Program-made: the position numbers and the translations under genes | The notes under the pieces: generated by a model | The model's database searches: none | Seen by the model: only the letters and a program-made list of their open reading frames with translations | Told to the model about the DNA's origin: nothing | IMG/VR virus record: IMGVR_UViG_3300035670_000282 | Span: 1 to 53,220 of that record | Length of the DNA: 53,220 bases | Origin: a virus | Strand: one strand, 5' to 3' | Shown here: in pieces, positions 24,681 through 31,001 of the stretch | How positions within the stretch are numbered: position 1 is the stretch's first letter | Layout of the letters: every line of letters begins with the position of its first letter

Positions 24681-24896
24681 ATGGAAGAGTACATTGCTTT
24701 GCAGCAAGCATTAAATATGCTGCCTCCTCGCCAGAAGGAGATTGTTCTGGCAACAGTGGTATACAAGGAAGGTATATCTAAGTTGGCAAGGGAATACCAT
24801 ACCAAAGAGCATAGGATTAAGCTCATTCAGAAAAAAGGATTGCAGAAACTTCAGAAAATACTATCCCATGATCCTTGGAGATGGGTAGGTAACTGA
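24681..24896 (+). CDS. stand-alone sigma-70 region 4-like DNA-binding protein
   Basis: The start is the ATG at 24681, with AGGAG upstream. The 71-residue product is almost only one domain: LPPRQKEIVLATVVYKEGIS, then KLAREYHTKEHRIKLIQKKG and LQKLQKIL. This matches the order of region 4 in sigma-70 and ECF factors (LP.R...VL...Y.EG.S..E.A......I......L..L...L), the helix-turn-helix that contacts the -35 element and the beta flap. There is no region 2. It may bind host RNA polymerase or -35 DNA to redirect early transcription. It has its own leader motif and terminator. Confidence 0.8.
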   Translation: MEEYIALQQALNMLPPRQKEIVLATVVYKEGISKLAREYHTKEHRIKLIQKKGLQKLQKILSHDPWRWVGN

Positions 24897-24960
24897 AGGT
24901 CTGAGTAAGACTCCGAGTGTAGTGAGCTTGGGAACAGAAATCACTAAACCAAACAAAAGA

Positions 24961-24990
24961 AAACCAATAGATAAATTGGTTTTTCTTTCT
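24961..24990 (+). terminator. intrinsic terminator of the third early unit
   Basis: AAACCAAT at 24961-24968 pairs with ATTGGTTT at 24975-24982, then TTTCTTTCT follows. It lies about 65 bases after the stop of the sigma-like gene. Confidence 0.85.
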
Positions 24991-24999
24991 CTCCTTTCC

Positions 25000-25023
25000 T
25001 ACTGAAGTTCTCTGGTGGAATGG
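25000..25023 (+). promoter_or_regulatory. early leader motif, copy 4
   Basis: TACTGAAGTTCTCTGGTGGA then ATGG, ending 25 bases before the ATG of the DHH-like gene. The core TCTGGTGGAATGG fits the other three copies; the upstream half is more diverged. Confidence 0.55.
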
Positions 25024-25048
25024 TAAATAATCAATCTAGGGGATAGCC

Positions 25049-25834
25049 ATGCATAGAATCATATTAACCAAAGAAGTAAAACAACATCATCCTGACTTCT
25101 ACAGCATAGAGGCAGGAATTGCTGACAACATTCAGCACTTTGATCACCACCGGGAAGAACATAAGGTATACCCATCACCTTGTAATAATATTGCTATTAA
25201 ACCAATTAAGGATGATGGAAATATAAAGTATATTCAAATTAGTCACATAGATAGTGACACCCTTATTGGAATTGCCAGGTTACTAGGAGTTAACCACTTC
25301 CTAAGAGAACCATTGGATTTCAATACAATGGAATACATTGATCTCAATGGTTCCAAGGGGATAATTAAAGATAACTATACCTACCAATTCATGGTAGGAG
25401 TAGGAGTCTTAGCAAGAAAGCTAAACTTCCCTCGTATCACAGATGAACCAACAGATGTAACTGACATAGTACAGCAGATGCTGGATACATCTATATTCTC
25501 CTTTACCCAATACGGCAAATGCAGTATTGATAAGGCAGAAGCTGATTACAAGGAATGTAGGTACTCTCAGCAAGGCAATATGGGTTTATGGGTAGTAGAT
25601 GCTACCCATGACTTCAATCCATCTCGTCCTTATGAGGATGGAATACAGGTAGTAGTAGTATATCGTAGTCATTATAAGACTATTAGTATCTACTGCGATC
25701 CAGATTCTTCCTATGAGTTTGCAGGACAAACCATTGCAGGGATTGAATTCAATGGGCATGCAAAAGCTTGTGGAAGTCCCAGAGGTATGGAAATGACTCT
25801 AGAAAATGCTATTGAGGTATATAGCATTCTTTAA
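25049..25834 (+). CDS. DHH-type phosphoesterase-like early protein
   Basis: The 261-residue product has HFDHHREEHKVYPSPCN at about residues 30-46, matching the DHH signature, then HIDSDTLIGIARLLG near 68-82, which would supply a metal-binding Asp, and near the end FNGHAKACGSPRG followed by LENAIEV, resembling the GGH..A.G motif of the DHHA1 domain. DHH proteins cleave phosphodiesters in short RNA, cyclic dinucleotides or ssDNA. A role against host signalling nucleotides or in nucleotide recycling is possible but not shown. The N-terminal DxD motif of classical members is not obvious. Confidence 0.7.
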   Translation: MHRIILTKEVKQHHPDFYSIEAGIADNIQHFDHHREEHKVYPSPCNNIAIKPIKDDGNIKYIQISHIDSDTLIGIARLLGVNHFLREPLDFNTMEYIDLNGSKGIIKDNYTYQFMVGVGVLARKLNFPRITDEPTDVTDIVQQMLDTSIFSFTQYGKCSIDKAEADYKECRYSQQGNMGLWVVDATHDFNPSRPYEDGIQVVVVYRSHYKTISIYCDPDSSYEFAGQTIAGIEFNGHAKACGSPRGMEMTLENAIEVYSIL

Positions 25835-25875
25835 CCCCTTATGCCAAGGATGGCTAAACCAATTGGAGAATTACT

Positions 25876-26100
25876 ATGTTGATAGAGCGTACTAGCCCTA
25901 TTACTAGGGCAAATCACATCTGGGATATAGATGTGACTCAGCAGCAACTGGATAACTATTACTACATGGGTTATCTAGTACAACAAGCCTTTCCTCATTT
26001 ATCACCAGAGGAAAGGGAATTCATCAAAACAGGTATCACCCCAGAAGAATGGGATGATATGTTTAATGATGAAGATGACTGGGATGAAGATGAATATTAA
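25876..26100 (+). CDS. small acidic conserved phage protein
   Basis: The 74-residue product contains FPHLSPEEREFIKTGITPEE followed by WDDMF and a very acidic tail (NDEDDWDEDEY). The LSP.EREFI.TGITPEEW pattern recurs in small proteins of many phages, without a known function. A GGAGAA ribosome site lies before the ATG. Confidence 0.8.
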   Translation: MLIERTSPITRANHIWDIDVTQQQLDNYYYMGYLVQQAFPHLSPEEREFIKTGITPEEWDDMFNDEDDWDEDEY

Positions 26101-26125
26101 TTAAACTAACTGGAGGAGAAATCCT

Positions 26126-26245
26126 ATGAAAGTTGAATTTATTACTGAAGAGCTTCTAGTTCTTCAAGCTCAAGCAGGAGATAGGAAGTCCCAAGAAGTA
26201 TTGTTTAAATACTTAGCCTGGAAAGTATCACGGAGGATAAAGTAA
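26126..26245 (+). CDS. 39-aa peptide resembling the start of sigma region 2
   Basis: ATG at 26126, with an ideal GGAGGAGAAA site, encodes MKVEFITEELLVLQAQAGDR then KSQEVLFKYLAWKVSRRIK. The pattern eLl..AqaGD..a.e.Lf..y...v.r matches the first helix pair of region 2 in ECF sigma factors and the related short helix-turn-helix proteins of mobile elements (PF12645-type). It stops before the -10-recognition helix. Its TAA overlaps the next ATG by one base. Confidence 0.72.
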   Translation: MKVEFITEELLVLQAQAGDRKSQEVLFKYLAWKVSRRIK

Positions 26246-26325
26246 TGGAATGGATTTATCTTATTGGTTTCCTTTATGCAGTATTCCTGATAGGGGATAT
26301 TGTGATTAATACATTCTTTGAATAG
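26245..26325 (+). CDS. 26-aa membrane peptide
   Basis: ATG at 26245 shares a base with the stop of the previous gene and encodes 26 residues dominated by one span (WIYLIGFLYAVFLIGDIVI). A GGAGG six bases upstream makes translation likely. Its function is unknown. Confidence 0.6.
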   Translation: MEWIYLIGFLYAVFLIGDIVINTFFE

Positions 26326-26333
26326 GAGGATAT

Positions 26334-26570
26334 ATGGACAATATAATAGAACTATTTGATTCCTTTATAAATATTAATAAAGATCAAATTGTATTTATGA
26401 AAACAAAAGTTGAATGGGATCTAAGAGAAGTTAATGTATTCTTCTATATGACTAATAACATTAACATAAGAGATAAGTTTACATTTATGGACTTAGATCC
26501 ATCTGATCAATTTGATTTTGATCAAGAGTTTCATCATGCAGTGGAGAGATACTATGCTATTCGGAAGTAA
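26334..26570 (+). CDS. hypothetical protein, 78 aa
   Basis: AGGAGGATAT precedes the ATG. The product (MDNIIELFDSFININKDQIV, then VEWDLREVNVFFYMTNNINI) is rich in Asp, Phe and Ile, with a helical end. No family is recognised. It overlaps the next gene by 17 bases. Confidence 0.72.
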   Translation: MDNIIELFDSFININKDQIVFMKTKVEWDLREVNVFFYMTNNINIRDKFTFMDLDPSDQFDFDQEFHHAVERYYAIRK

Positions 26571-26712
26571 TATTCCACTAATCAAAAAGTTAGTGGATCT
26601 TTGGTGTATCGGAGGTAATCCAAAAGATTGGGAAGGAGAATGGAAATCTGAGTATGATTTTATCATGCTAGAGATTGATTATGAATATCTCTATTACCAA
26701 GACAAACTTTAG
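26554..26712 (+). CDS. hypothetical protein, 52 aa
   Basis: The start was set at the ATG at 26554, with GGAGAG upstream; earlier in-frame codons lack a site. The product MLFGSNIPLIKKLVDLWCIG continues with NPKDWEGEWKSEYDFIMLEI and is acidic and aromatic. No family is recognised. Confidence 0.65.
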   Translation: MLFGSNIPLIKKLVDLWCIGGNPKDWEGEWKSEYDFIMLEIDYEYLYYQDKL

Positions 26713-26720
26713 GAGGGTAT

Positions 26721-26885
26721 ATGTACAAACATACTCTGGAATTTCTATATTCAGAATTAGCTAATCAAATAGTAGTTCTTCTGGATAACCAAATAGAAGA
26801 AGTAATTGAAGTATTCGATAAGAATCCTCAAGAGCTTTTAAGCCAGCTAAACCTCCAATACAGGGAGTATTGGAACATAGCCTAG
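26721..26885 (+). CDS. hypothetical protein, 54 aa
   Basis: AGGAGGGTAT precedes the ATG at 26721. The product is a single amphipathic helical protein (MYKHTLEFLYSELANQIVVL, then DNQIEEVIEVFDKNPQELLS). No family is recognised. A hairpin follows the gene. Confidence 0.7.
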   Translation: MYKHTLEFLYSELANQIVVLLDNQIEEVIEVFDKNPQELLSQLNLQYREYWNIA

Positions 26886-26910
26886 GATAGGTATTGGTTC
26901 ATCAATTAAG

Positions 26911-26945
26911 TGCCTCTACGAAGCTTACGCAGGCTTCTAGAGGCA
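26911..26945 (+). terminator. long hairpin, probable terminator
   Basis: TGCCTCTA (26911-26918) pairs with TAGAGGCA (26938-26945), and after a one-base bulge GAAGC (26920-26924) pairs with GCTTC (26933-26937). TTCTTAT follows. The stem is strong but the T-run is weak, so it may attenuate rather than stop transcription. Confidence 0.65.
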
Positions 26946-26968
26946 TTCTTATATCAGGAGATAGATAA

Positions 26969-27307
26969 ATGAATGCAAAGAAAGAATTGATTGAAATGAT
27001 TGAGGATATTAATAAGAAACTACAGGATGTAGTAGCTTATAACATTACTATTGAAACAATAGTAGATTGGGATGAAGAACCAAATACTAATTGTTTCAAC
27101 ATTAAGGGAACCAATTTGACTGAAACAGAATTAAACCATATTGATATGGAATATGATGCTGGTTTCGGTAGTCAGGAACTCTTTGGAATAGTCTTGTTTA
27201 ATGATAATACTTGGCTTCAAAGGACTGAGTATGATGGTTCTGAGTGGTGGGAACACATGTATCCACCTACAATTCAACAAATACTGGAGATGGAATATGC
27301 AAATTAA
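26969..27307 (+). CDS. hypothetical protein, 112 aa
   Basis: A good AGGAGATAGATAA leader precedes the ATG. The protein starts with a helix (MNAKKELIEMIEDINKKLQD) and continues with acidic beta-rich sequence (VDWDEEPNTNCFNIKGTNLT; WLQRTEYDGSEWWEHMYPP). No family is recognised. It overlaps the next start by eleven bases. Confidence 0.75.
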   Translation: MNAKKELIEMIEDINKKLQDVVAYNITIETIVDWDEEPNTNCFNIKGTNLTETELNHIDMEYDAGFGSQELFGIVLFNDNTWLQRTEYDGSEWWEHMYPPTIQQILEMEYAN

Positions 27308-27503
27308 TACTTCAGACTATGTATTAATTATTAAGGAGCCTAATAAGCTCTTTAATATTGTTAAGGAGTATATAGAATCTATGGATCAAATGTACCCAGG
27401 ATGGGAATATACATGGGATAGCTTTGCAAATTATTGCATTGCTCATTACCAGGGAGAACTGGAAGGAGTATATTTCACTCCTGACTTCACCAAGCCCTAC
27501 TAA
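27297..27503 (+). CDS. hypothetical protein, 68 aa
   Basis: The start was set at the ATG at 27297 within the end of the previous gene, with GGAG upstream. The product MQINTSDYVLIIKEPNKLFN continues with YIESMDQMYPGWEYTWDSFA and ends TPDFTKPY. No family is recognised. It is the last small gene before the RNA polymerase genes. Confidence 0.7.
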   Translation: MQINTSDYVLIIKEPNKLFNIVKEYIESMDQMYPGWEYTWDSFANYCIAHYQGELEGVYFTPDFTKPY

Positions 27504-27512
27504 ACCTCCTAC

Positions 27513-27597
27513 AAGCTCATGGAAGAGCTTACCCTATACCCAACCATTCCTTTTAAAAGAAAACAGCTCTACAGTCATTCTGCGGCCTTACAGAGCT
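27513..27597 (+). promoter_or_regulatory. two hairpins in the leader of the RNA polymerase operon
   Basis: AAGCTC (27513-27518) pairs with GAGCTT (27525-27530), and AGCTCT (27565-27570) with AGAGCT (27592-27597). The second stem ends 12 bases before the ATG of the first polymerase subunit. They may control polymerase expression or end the upstream unit; neither has a long T-run. Confidence 0.45.
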
Positions 27598-27609
27598 ATT
27601 GGAGATACC

Positions 27610-28428
27610 ATGCAACAAACTCTATTGGAAGTAACTTATGGGAAACAATACATCAAGGAACTAATTAAGCAGGAAGTAAAGGAAATAGATCTCTCTGAGC
27701 TAATAGATAGTTTAATTGAATTTAAGCTAGAAGCAGGTAGAAATATTATGGTAAGTGCAGAACATATAGCAATAGAACTTACTGCACTTACAGCAGGATT
27801 TACTAAACCAATACAAGAAATAGTAAATGATCTGCATTATGTAATTAAAGAAAATAGTATTCTATCTAAGATAGAAGCTATTGGTTTATCCTTTGAATTA
27901 TTGTATCACTGCAATAAGATAGTATATGAAATCAAAGGGATAAATATAGTTAGCTATTATGACCTAGATGATATTACCTATAGAGCTATAGATAATAAAT
28001 CATTCATACCACCATTTGTAGAACCACCTATACCTTGGACTAGAAATGATGCAGGAGGATACCATAGTATCCAAGAGCATGTAGTACTAGGCCCATACTT
28101 CAATCATCATTCAGAAGAACAAGCTTTAGATGTTCTAAATATACTGCAAGATATTGAATGGAAACTAGATAAACATATTCTTCAATATGAAGAAGAGTCT
28201 AATAAACCATTTGAGAATGCAGATTCTGAAATACAATTTAATGCATTAAAAGAATCTAGTAAGAAAGTATATAAAGAATATGCCAATAAACCATTTTGGT
28301 TAATGTGGCAATTCGATAAAAGAGGTAGACAGTATTCATCTGGATACCACATAAATTTGCAGGCAAGTGGCTATAAGAAGGCAATTATGTCCTTCAATAA
28401 GAAGGAGCTTATTACAGGTAATCTTTAA
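27610..28428 (+). CDS. phage RNA polymerase, N-terminal subunit (N4 gp15-like)
   Basis: The start was set at the ATG at 27610 (MQQTLLEVTYGKQYIKELIK), with GGAG upstream, giving 272 residues, close to N4 gp15 (269). Near residue 235 the segment WQFDKRGRQYSSGYHINLQA matches the (T/D)xxGR motif of T7-like single-subunit RNA polymerases, which contacts template and product. The palm motifs are in the next gene. In N4 the two proteins form the heterodimeric RNAPII that transcribes middle genes, and the same division is seen here. The helical first part would be the N-terminal and thumb-like region. Confidence 0.9.
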   Translation: MQQTLLEVTYGKQYIKELIKQEVKEIDLSELIDSLIEFKLEAGRNIMVSAEHIAIELTALTAGFTKPIQEIVNDLHYVIKENSILSKIEAIGLSFELLYHCNKIVYEIKGINIVSYYDLDDITYRAIDNKSFIPPFVEPPIPWTRNDAGGYHSIQEHVVLGPYFNHHSEEQALDVLNILQDIEWKLDKHILQYEEESNKPFENADSEIQFNALKESSKKVYKEYANKPFWLMWQFDKRGRQYSSGYHINLQASGYKKAIMSFNKKELITGNL

Positions 28429-28451
28429 ATAAATGAAGCTTAGGAGCGGAT

Positions 28452-29426
28452 ATGCAAAAGATAAATCCAATGCAATACATAGCAGTAGCTATAGCTAATC
28501 ACTATGGTTTAGATAAGCTCTCTTGGGATGAGAGAATTAATTGGGTTAAAACCAATATGGATAATCTAGAGAACTTAGTTCCTAGTAGTCCTAAAACTAA
28601 GTACTTGTATATTAAAGCTGTTAAGGCTTTAAGGGATAGTCAAGCTGGTAAACCTACTGGATACATCATGGATCTTGATGCATCTTGTTCAGGTGTACAA
28701 ATAATGGCTGTATTAGGTAAATGTAAGACTTCAGCCTCTACTTGTAATTTAATTAATACAGGTAAAAGAGAAGATACCTACACAAGTGTTCTTAGTTCTA
28801 TTAATGGAGTAAACATTACTAGGACTCAGATTAAGGAAGCTATAGTACCAATGTTATATGGTTCTAAAGCCAAACCAAGAGAACTATTTGGTGAAGGAAC
28901 CAAAGAACTAAAAGCCTTTAATCAGGCTGTCTACAAGACAATTCCAATACTATCTAGCCTAAAACAATTAGCAGATGAATGTTGGAATAGTAATGCTACT
29001 GTTCACAGGTTTACAATGCCTGATGGACATGTAGTTAAACTTCCTACTCTTATTACTAGAGGATATTCGTTCAATAGTGGAAAGAATCCTGTCTTCTATT
29101 CTCACAAGGAAATAGGAATATCTAGCAATTCAACTCCACTACTTAGTGCAATAGTACATGCTACAGATGCTTATGTATCTAGACAAATGGTTAGAATGGC
29201 TAATAAGCAAGGGTTTCAATTAGCTCATATTCATGATTCTTATTTCACTAGTCCTGTATATATGCAGCAAGTTAGAGAGAATTATGTTCATATTATGTAT
29301 GAACTAGCTAAATCTACATTACTGGAAGATATAGTAGAAGAACTTACAGGTAAAAGAACAGAGTTTGAATACAGTAATCCTGATCTATACAAAGAAATTA
29401 GGTATGCTGAATACGCATTAAGCTAA
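28452..29426 (+). CDS. phage RNA polymerase, catalytic subunit (N4 gp16-like)
   Basis: The 324-residue product carries the T7-type catalytic motifs: motif A YIMDLDASCSGVQIMAVLG near residues 70-88 with the metal-binding Asp, motif B RTQIKEAIVPMLYGSKA near 120-136 with Lys and Tyr, and motif C LAHIHDSYFTSP near 256-267 with the second Asp. It follows the other subunit after 23 bases with an AGGAG site. Together they should transcribe the middle genes to the right. It is shorter than N4 gp16 (about 404). A terminator follows. Confidence 0.93.
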   Translation: MQKINPMQYIAVAIANHYGLDKLSWDERINWVKTNMDNLENLVPSSPKTKYLYIKAVKALRDSQAGKPTGYIMDLDASCSGVQIMAVLGKCKTSASTCNLINTGKREDTYTSVLSSINGVNITRTQIKEAIVPMLYGSKAKPRELFGEGTKELKAFNQAVYKTIPILSSLKQLADECWNSNATVHRFTMPDGHVVKLPTLITRGYSFNSGKNPVFYSHKEIGISSNSTPLLSAIVHATDAYVSRQMVRMANKQGFQLAHIHDSYFTSPVYMQQVRENYVHIMYELAKSTLLEDIVEELTGKRTEFEYSNPDLYKEIRYAEYALS

Positions 29427-29431
29427 TCATT

Positions 29432-29460
29432 AAGCCCTCTATATGAGGGCTTATTTTTTT
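29432..29460 (+). terminator. intrinsic terminator after the RNA polymerase operon
   Basis: AAGCCCTC (29432-29439) pairs with GAGGGCTT (29445-29452) around a 5-nt loop and is followed by ATTTTTTT. It lies five bases after the polymerase stop. Confidence 0.9.
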
Positions 29461-29527
29461 AATGTGGTTTGGTGAAAGAAATGAAAACTTTCATAAATAA
29501 ATGTGGTTTTGTGGTTTCAATGAAAAC
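29461..29527 (+). promoter_or_regulatory. paired 28-bp element, candidate middle promoter region
   Basis: Two copies, 29461-29488 and 29500-29527, share AATGTGGTTT at one end and ATGAAAAC at the other, spaced 39 bases. They fill the gap between a strong terminator and the next gene, so a new transcription start is expected here. N4 RNAPII promoters are AT-rich, which fits, but no exact match can be claimed. Confidence 0.5.
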
Positions 29528-29544
29528 AATAGTTGGAGAAAACA

Positions 29545-29700
29545 ATGAGCGAAGATAAAAGTCGAGTAAAGGTAGTTAAGTGTAAGTGTGACCATAAAGG
29601 ACAGGATAAACTTTATGGACAAGGTATGCGTCTAGCTAACCGTGGAGCTAGTGCTGATAAGCCTGTTTATACTTGTACTGTGTGTGGAGTGAAGCACTAA
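29545..29700 (+). CDS. zinc-finger-like small protein, 51 aa
   Basis: ATG at 29545 has GGAG upstream and gives MSEDKSRVKVVKCKCDHKGQ through CTVCGVKH. Paired cysteines (CKC and CTVC) suggest one bound zinc. The wording KGQDKLYGQGMRLANRG is typical of small conserved podovirus proteins. Its stop overlaps the next start (TAATG). Confidence 0.78.
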   Translation: MSEDKSRVKVVKCKCDHKGQDKLYGQGMRLANRGASADKPVYTCTVCGVKH

Positions 29701-29870
29701 TGAAAAAGCTATTTAAGGTTAAAGATCAATATTTTGATAATAAGATGGAAGCAAAAAAATACAGGGATGAACTTGGTGGTGTAGACAACAATGTATATGT
29801 TCAACTAGGTCCAGACCATCAAGGACCACATGGACAAAAAACTAAGTATAAAACATATAAAACTCGTTAA
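29700..29870 (+). CDS. small conserved phage protein, 56 aa
   Basis: The ATG at 29700 forms TAATG with the upstream stop. The product MKKLFKVKDQYFDNKMEAKK continues with GPDHQGPHGQKTKYKTYKTR. The GPDH.G.HG pattern is common in small phage proteins of unknown role. It is basic and lacks a domain I can name. Confidence 0.78.
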   Translation: MKKLFKVKDQYFDNKMEAKKYRDELGGVDNNVYVQLGPDHQGPHGQKTKYKTYKTR

Positions 29871-29892
29871 ATGAACCTTAAGGGGATAACAG

Positions 29893-30129
29893 ATGATTCG
29901 TACTGCACATGTTACTAATGCAGCAAATAAACTTATTGTGACGCATTATATGGAAACAGATGGCTGGCCTAAGTATGTAGACTCTCTGTTTAAGGGAGAT
30001 AAGATTACAGATCTTACTCCTAATCAGAAGACTTCATTGTATTATGCTGTTCGTAAATATGGTTTGGGCATTGAAACAAAGTTTTGTTTCGATAAAGAAA
30101 AACAAACTTTTACTTGTTATATATCGTGA
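29893..30129 (+). CDS. hypothetical protein, 78 aa
   Basis: AAGGGGATAACAG precedes the ATG. The product MIRTAHVTNAANKLIVTHYM continues with LTPNQKTSLYYAVRKYGLGI and is mixed helix and strand. No family is recognised. The stop forms a GTGA overlap with the next gene. Confidence 0.72.
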   Translation: MIRTAHVTNAANKLIVTHYMETDGWPKYVDSLFKGDKITDLTPNQKTSLYYAVRKYGLGIETKFCFDKEKQTFTCYIS

Positions 30130-30431
30130 ACAAGCAGCATAGTATTAAAGCTATCCTCTATGATAAGAAAGGAAATATTCTTTCTATTGGTTCAAATAGT
30201 TATACTAAAACTCACCCACTTCAAGCTAAATATGCTAACCAAGTGGGAGAACCAAAGAAGATCTTCTTGCATAGTGAAATTGATGCGATTATTAGATGTA
30301 AAGATTTATCTAAAGCTTATCGTATAGAGGTTTATCGTTTTTATAAAGATGGTAAACCAGCTAATGCTAAACCATGTAAGATATGTGAAAATGCTTTGAA
30401 TCAATTAGGAATACAAGTATGGCATACTTAG
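30126..30431 (+). CDS. compact cytidine-deaminase-fold protein
   Basis: The start was set at GTG 30126, which overlaps the upstream stop as GTGA. The roughly 101-residue product has the deaminase zinc pattern: HSEIDAIIRC (H[AS]E with the proton-shuttling Glu) and PCKICENAL (PCxxC). The short length and SNSYTKTHPLQAKYA upstream of the HSE are like the small nucleoside or nucleic-acid deaminases found in phages. Substrate cannot be told. A separate canonical dCMP deaminase is encoded at 40923-41345, so this is a second, divergent one. Confidence 0.8.
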   Translation: MNKQHSIKAILYDKKGNILSIGSNSYTKTHPLQAKYANQVGEPKKIFLHSEIDAIIRCKDLSKAYRIEVYRFYKDGKPANAKPCKICENALNQLGIQVWHT

Positions 30432-30676
30432 GTATTGAACAATACAATATAAAACAACTACTAACTGAAATGGTAGGATGTTCAGAATCTATTGAGATTC
30501 TTGAACAGACTATCAATAAAGAAAATCCTAGGGGATATATTGTTATTCAAGGATATGAGCCAAAAGCTGTAGAAACTCTTGCTTATCTTAAACAAAGATA
30601 CAAGTTTCTGGGTTTCTTAGCAAGATCTAGGGGAGCTAAGGATGCCATGTTTGATAAATATGGTATTACTCCTTAA
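30419..30676 (+). CDS. hypothetical protein, 85 aa
   Basis: The ATG lies 13 bases inside the end of the deaminase-like gene, so coupling is likely. The product MAYLGIEQYNIKQLLTEMVG continues with YIVIQGYEPKAVETLAYLKQ and ARSRGAKDAMFDKYGITP. It is alpha/beta with no recognised motif. Confidence 0.72.
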   Translation: MAYLGIEQYNIKQLLTEMVGCSESIEILEQTINKENPRGYIVIQGYEPKAVETLAYLKQRYKFLGFLARSRGAKDAMFDKYGITP

Positions 30677-30680
30677 AAAT

Positions 30681-30739
30681 AAGGAAACATGCTTTTATTA
30701 ATGATTCTTAGGAGGATCTAGATAATAGTATGTTTCCTT
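30681..30739 (+). promoter_or_regulatory. 10-bp stem enclosing 39 nt just before the tRNA genes
   Basis: AAGGAAACAT (30681-30690) is perfectly complementary to ATGTTTCCTT (30730-30739). The loop contains TTAGGAGGATCT. The stem ends three bases before the first tRNA and may be a processing or termination signal. Confidence 0.55.
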
Positions 30740-30742
30740 TCT

Positions 30743-30818
30743 GGGTCTATAGCACAATGGTTAGTGCAGCAAGCTCATAACTTGTTGGTTACTGGTTCAA
30801 GTCCAGTTAGACCCACCA
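30743..30818 (+). tRNA. tRNA-Met (CAT)
   Basis: The full cloverleaf can be drawn: acceptor GGGTCTA/TAGACCC, D stem GCAC/GTGC, anticodon loop CTCATAA, T arm ACTGG-TTCAAGT-CCAGT and encoded CCA. Anticodon CAT can also be modified to read AUA as Ile; sequence alone does not decide this. Confidence 0.93.
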
Positions 30819-30825
30819 AACAAAA

Positions 30826-30902
30826 CTCCTAGTAGTTCAGTTGAATAGAACAACTGCCTTCTAAGCAGTAGGTCACAGGTTTGAGTCCTGTCTAGGAGAC
30901 CA
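30826..30902 (+). tRNA. tRNA-Arg (TCT)
   Basis: Acceptor CTCCTAG/CTAGGAG, D stem GTTC/GAAC, anticodon stem ACTGC/GCAGT with loop CTTCTAA, T arm ACAGG/CCTGT and encoded CCA. It reads AGA, frequent in this AT-rich genome and rarer in many hosts. Confidence 0.93.
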
Positions 30903-30906
30903 ACAT

Positions 30907-30993
30907 GCTAGTATGGTGGAATAGGTATACACAACAGACTTAAAATCTGTCAGCAGAAATGCTATGTCGGTTCAAGTCCGACTACTAGCACCA
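30907..30993 (+). tRNA. tRNA-Leu (TAA)
   Basis: Acceptor GCTAGTA/TACTAGC, anticodon stem CAGA/TCTG with loop CTTAAAA, a long variable arm typical of Leu tRNAs, T arm GTCGG/CCGAC and encoded CCA. It reads TTA, a preferred leucine codon here. Confidence 0.93.
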
Positions 30994-31001
30994 ATTATCC
31001 A

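Noticed and set aside
23461-24826. Minus-strand frames of about 63 residues across the early region
   Set aside because: They cross terminators and leader motifs and oppose genes with good ribosome sites.
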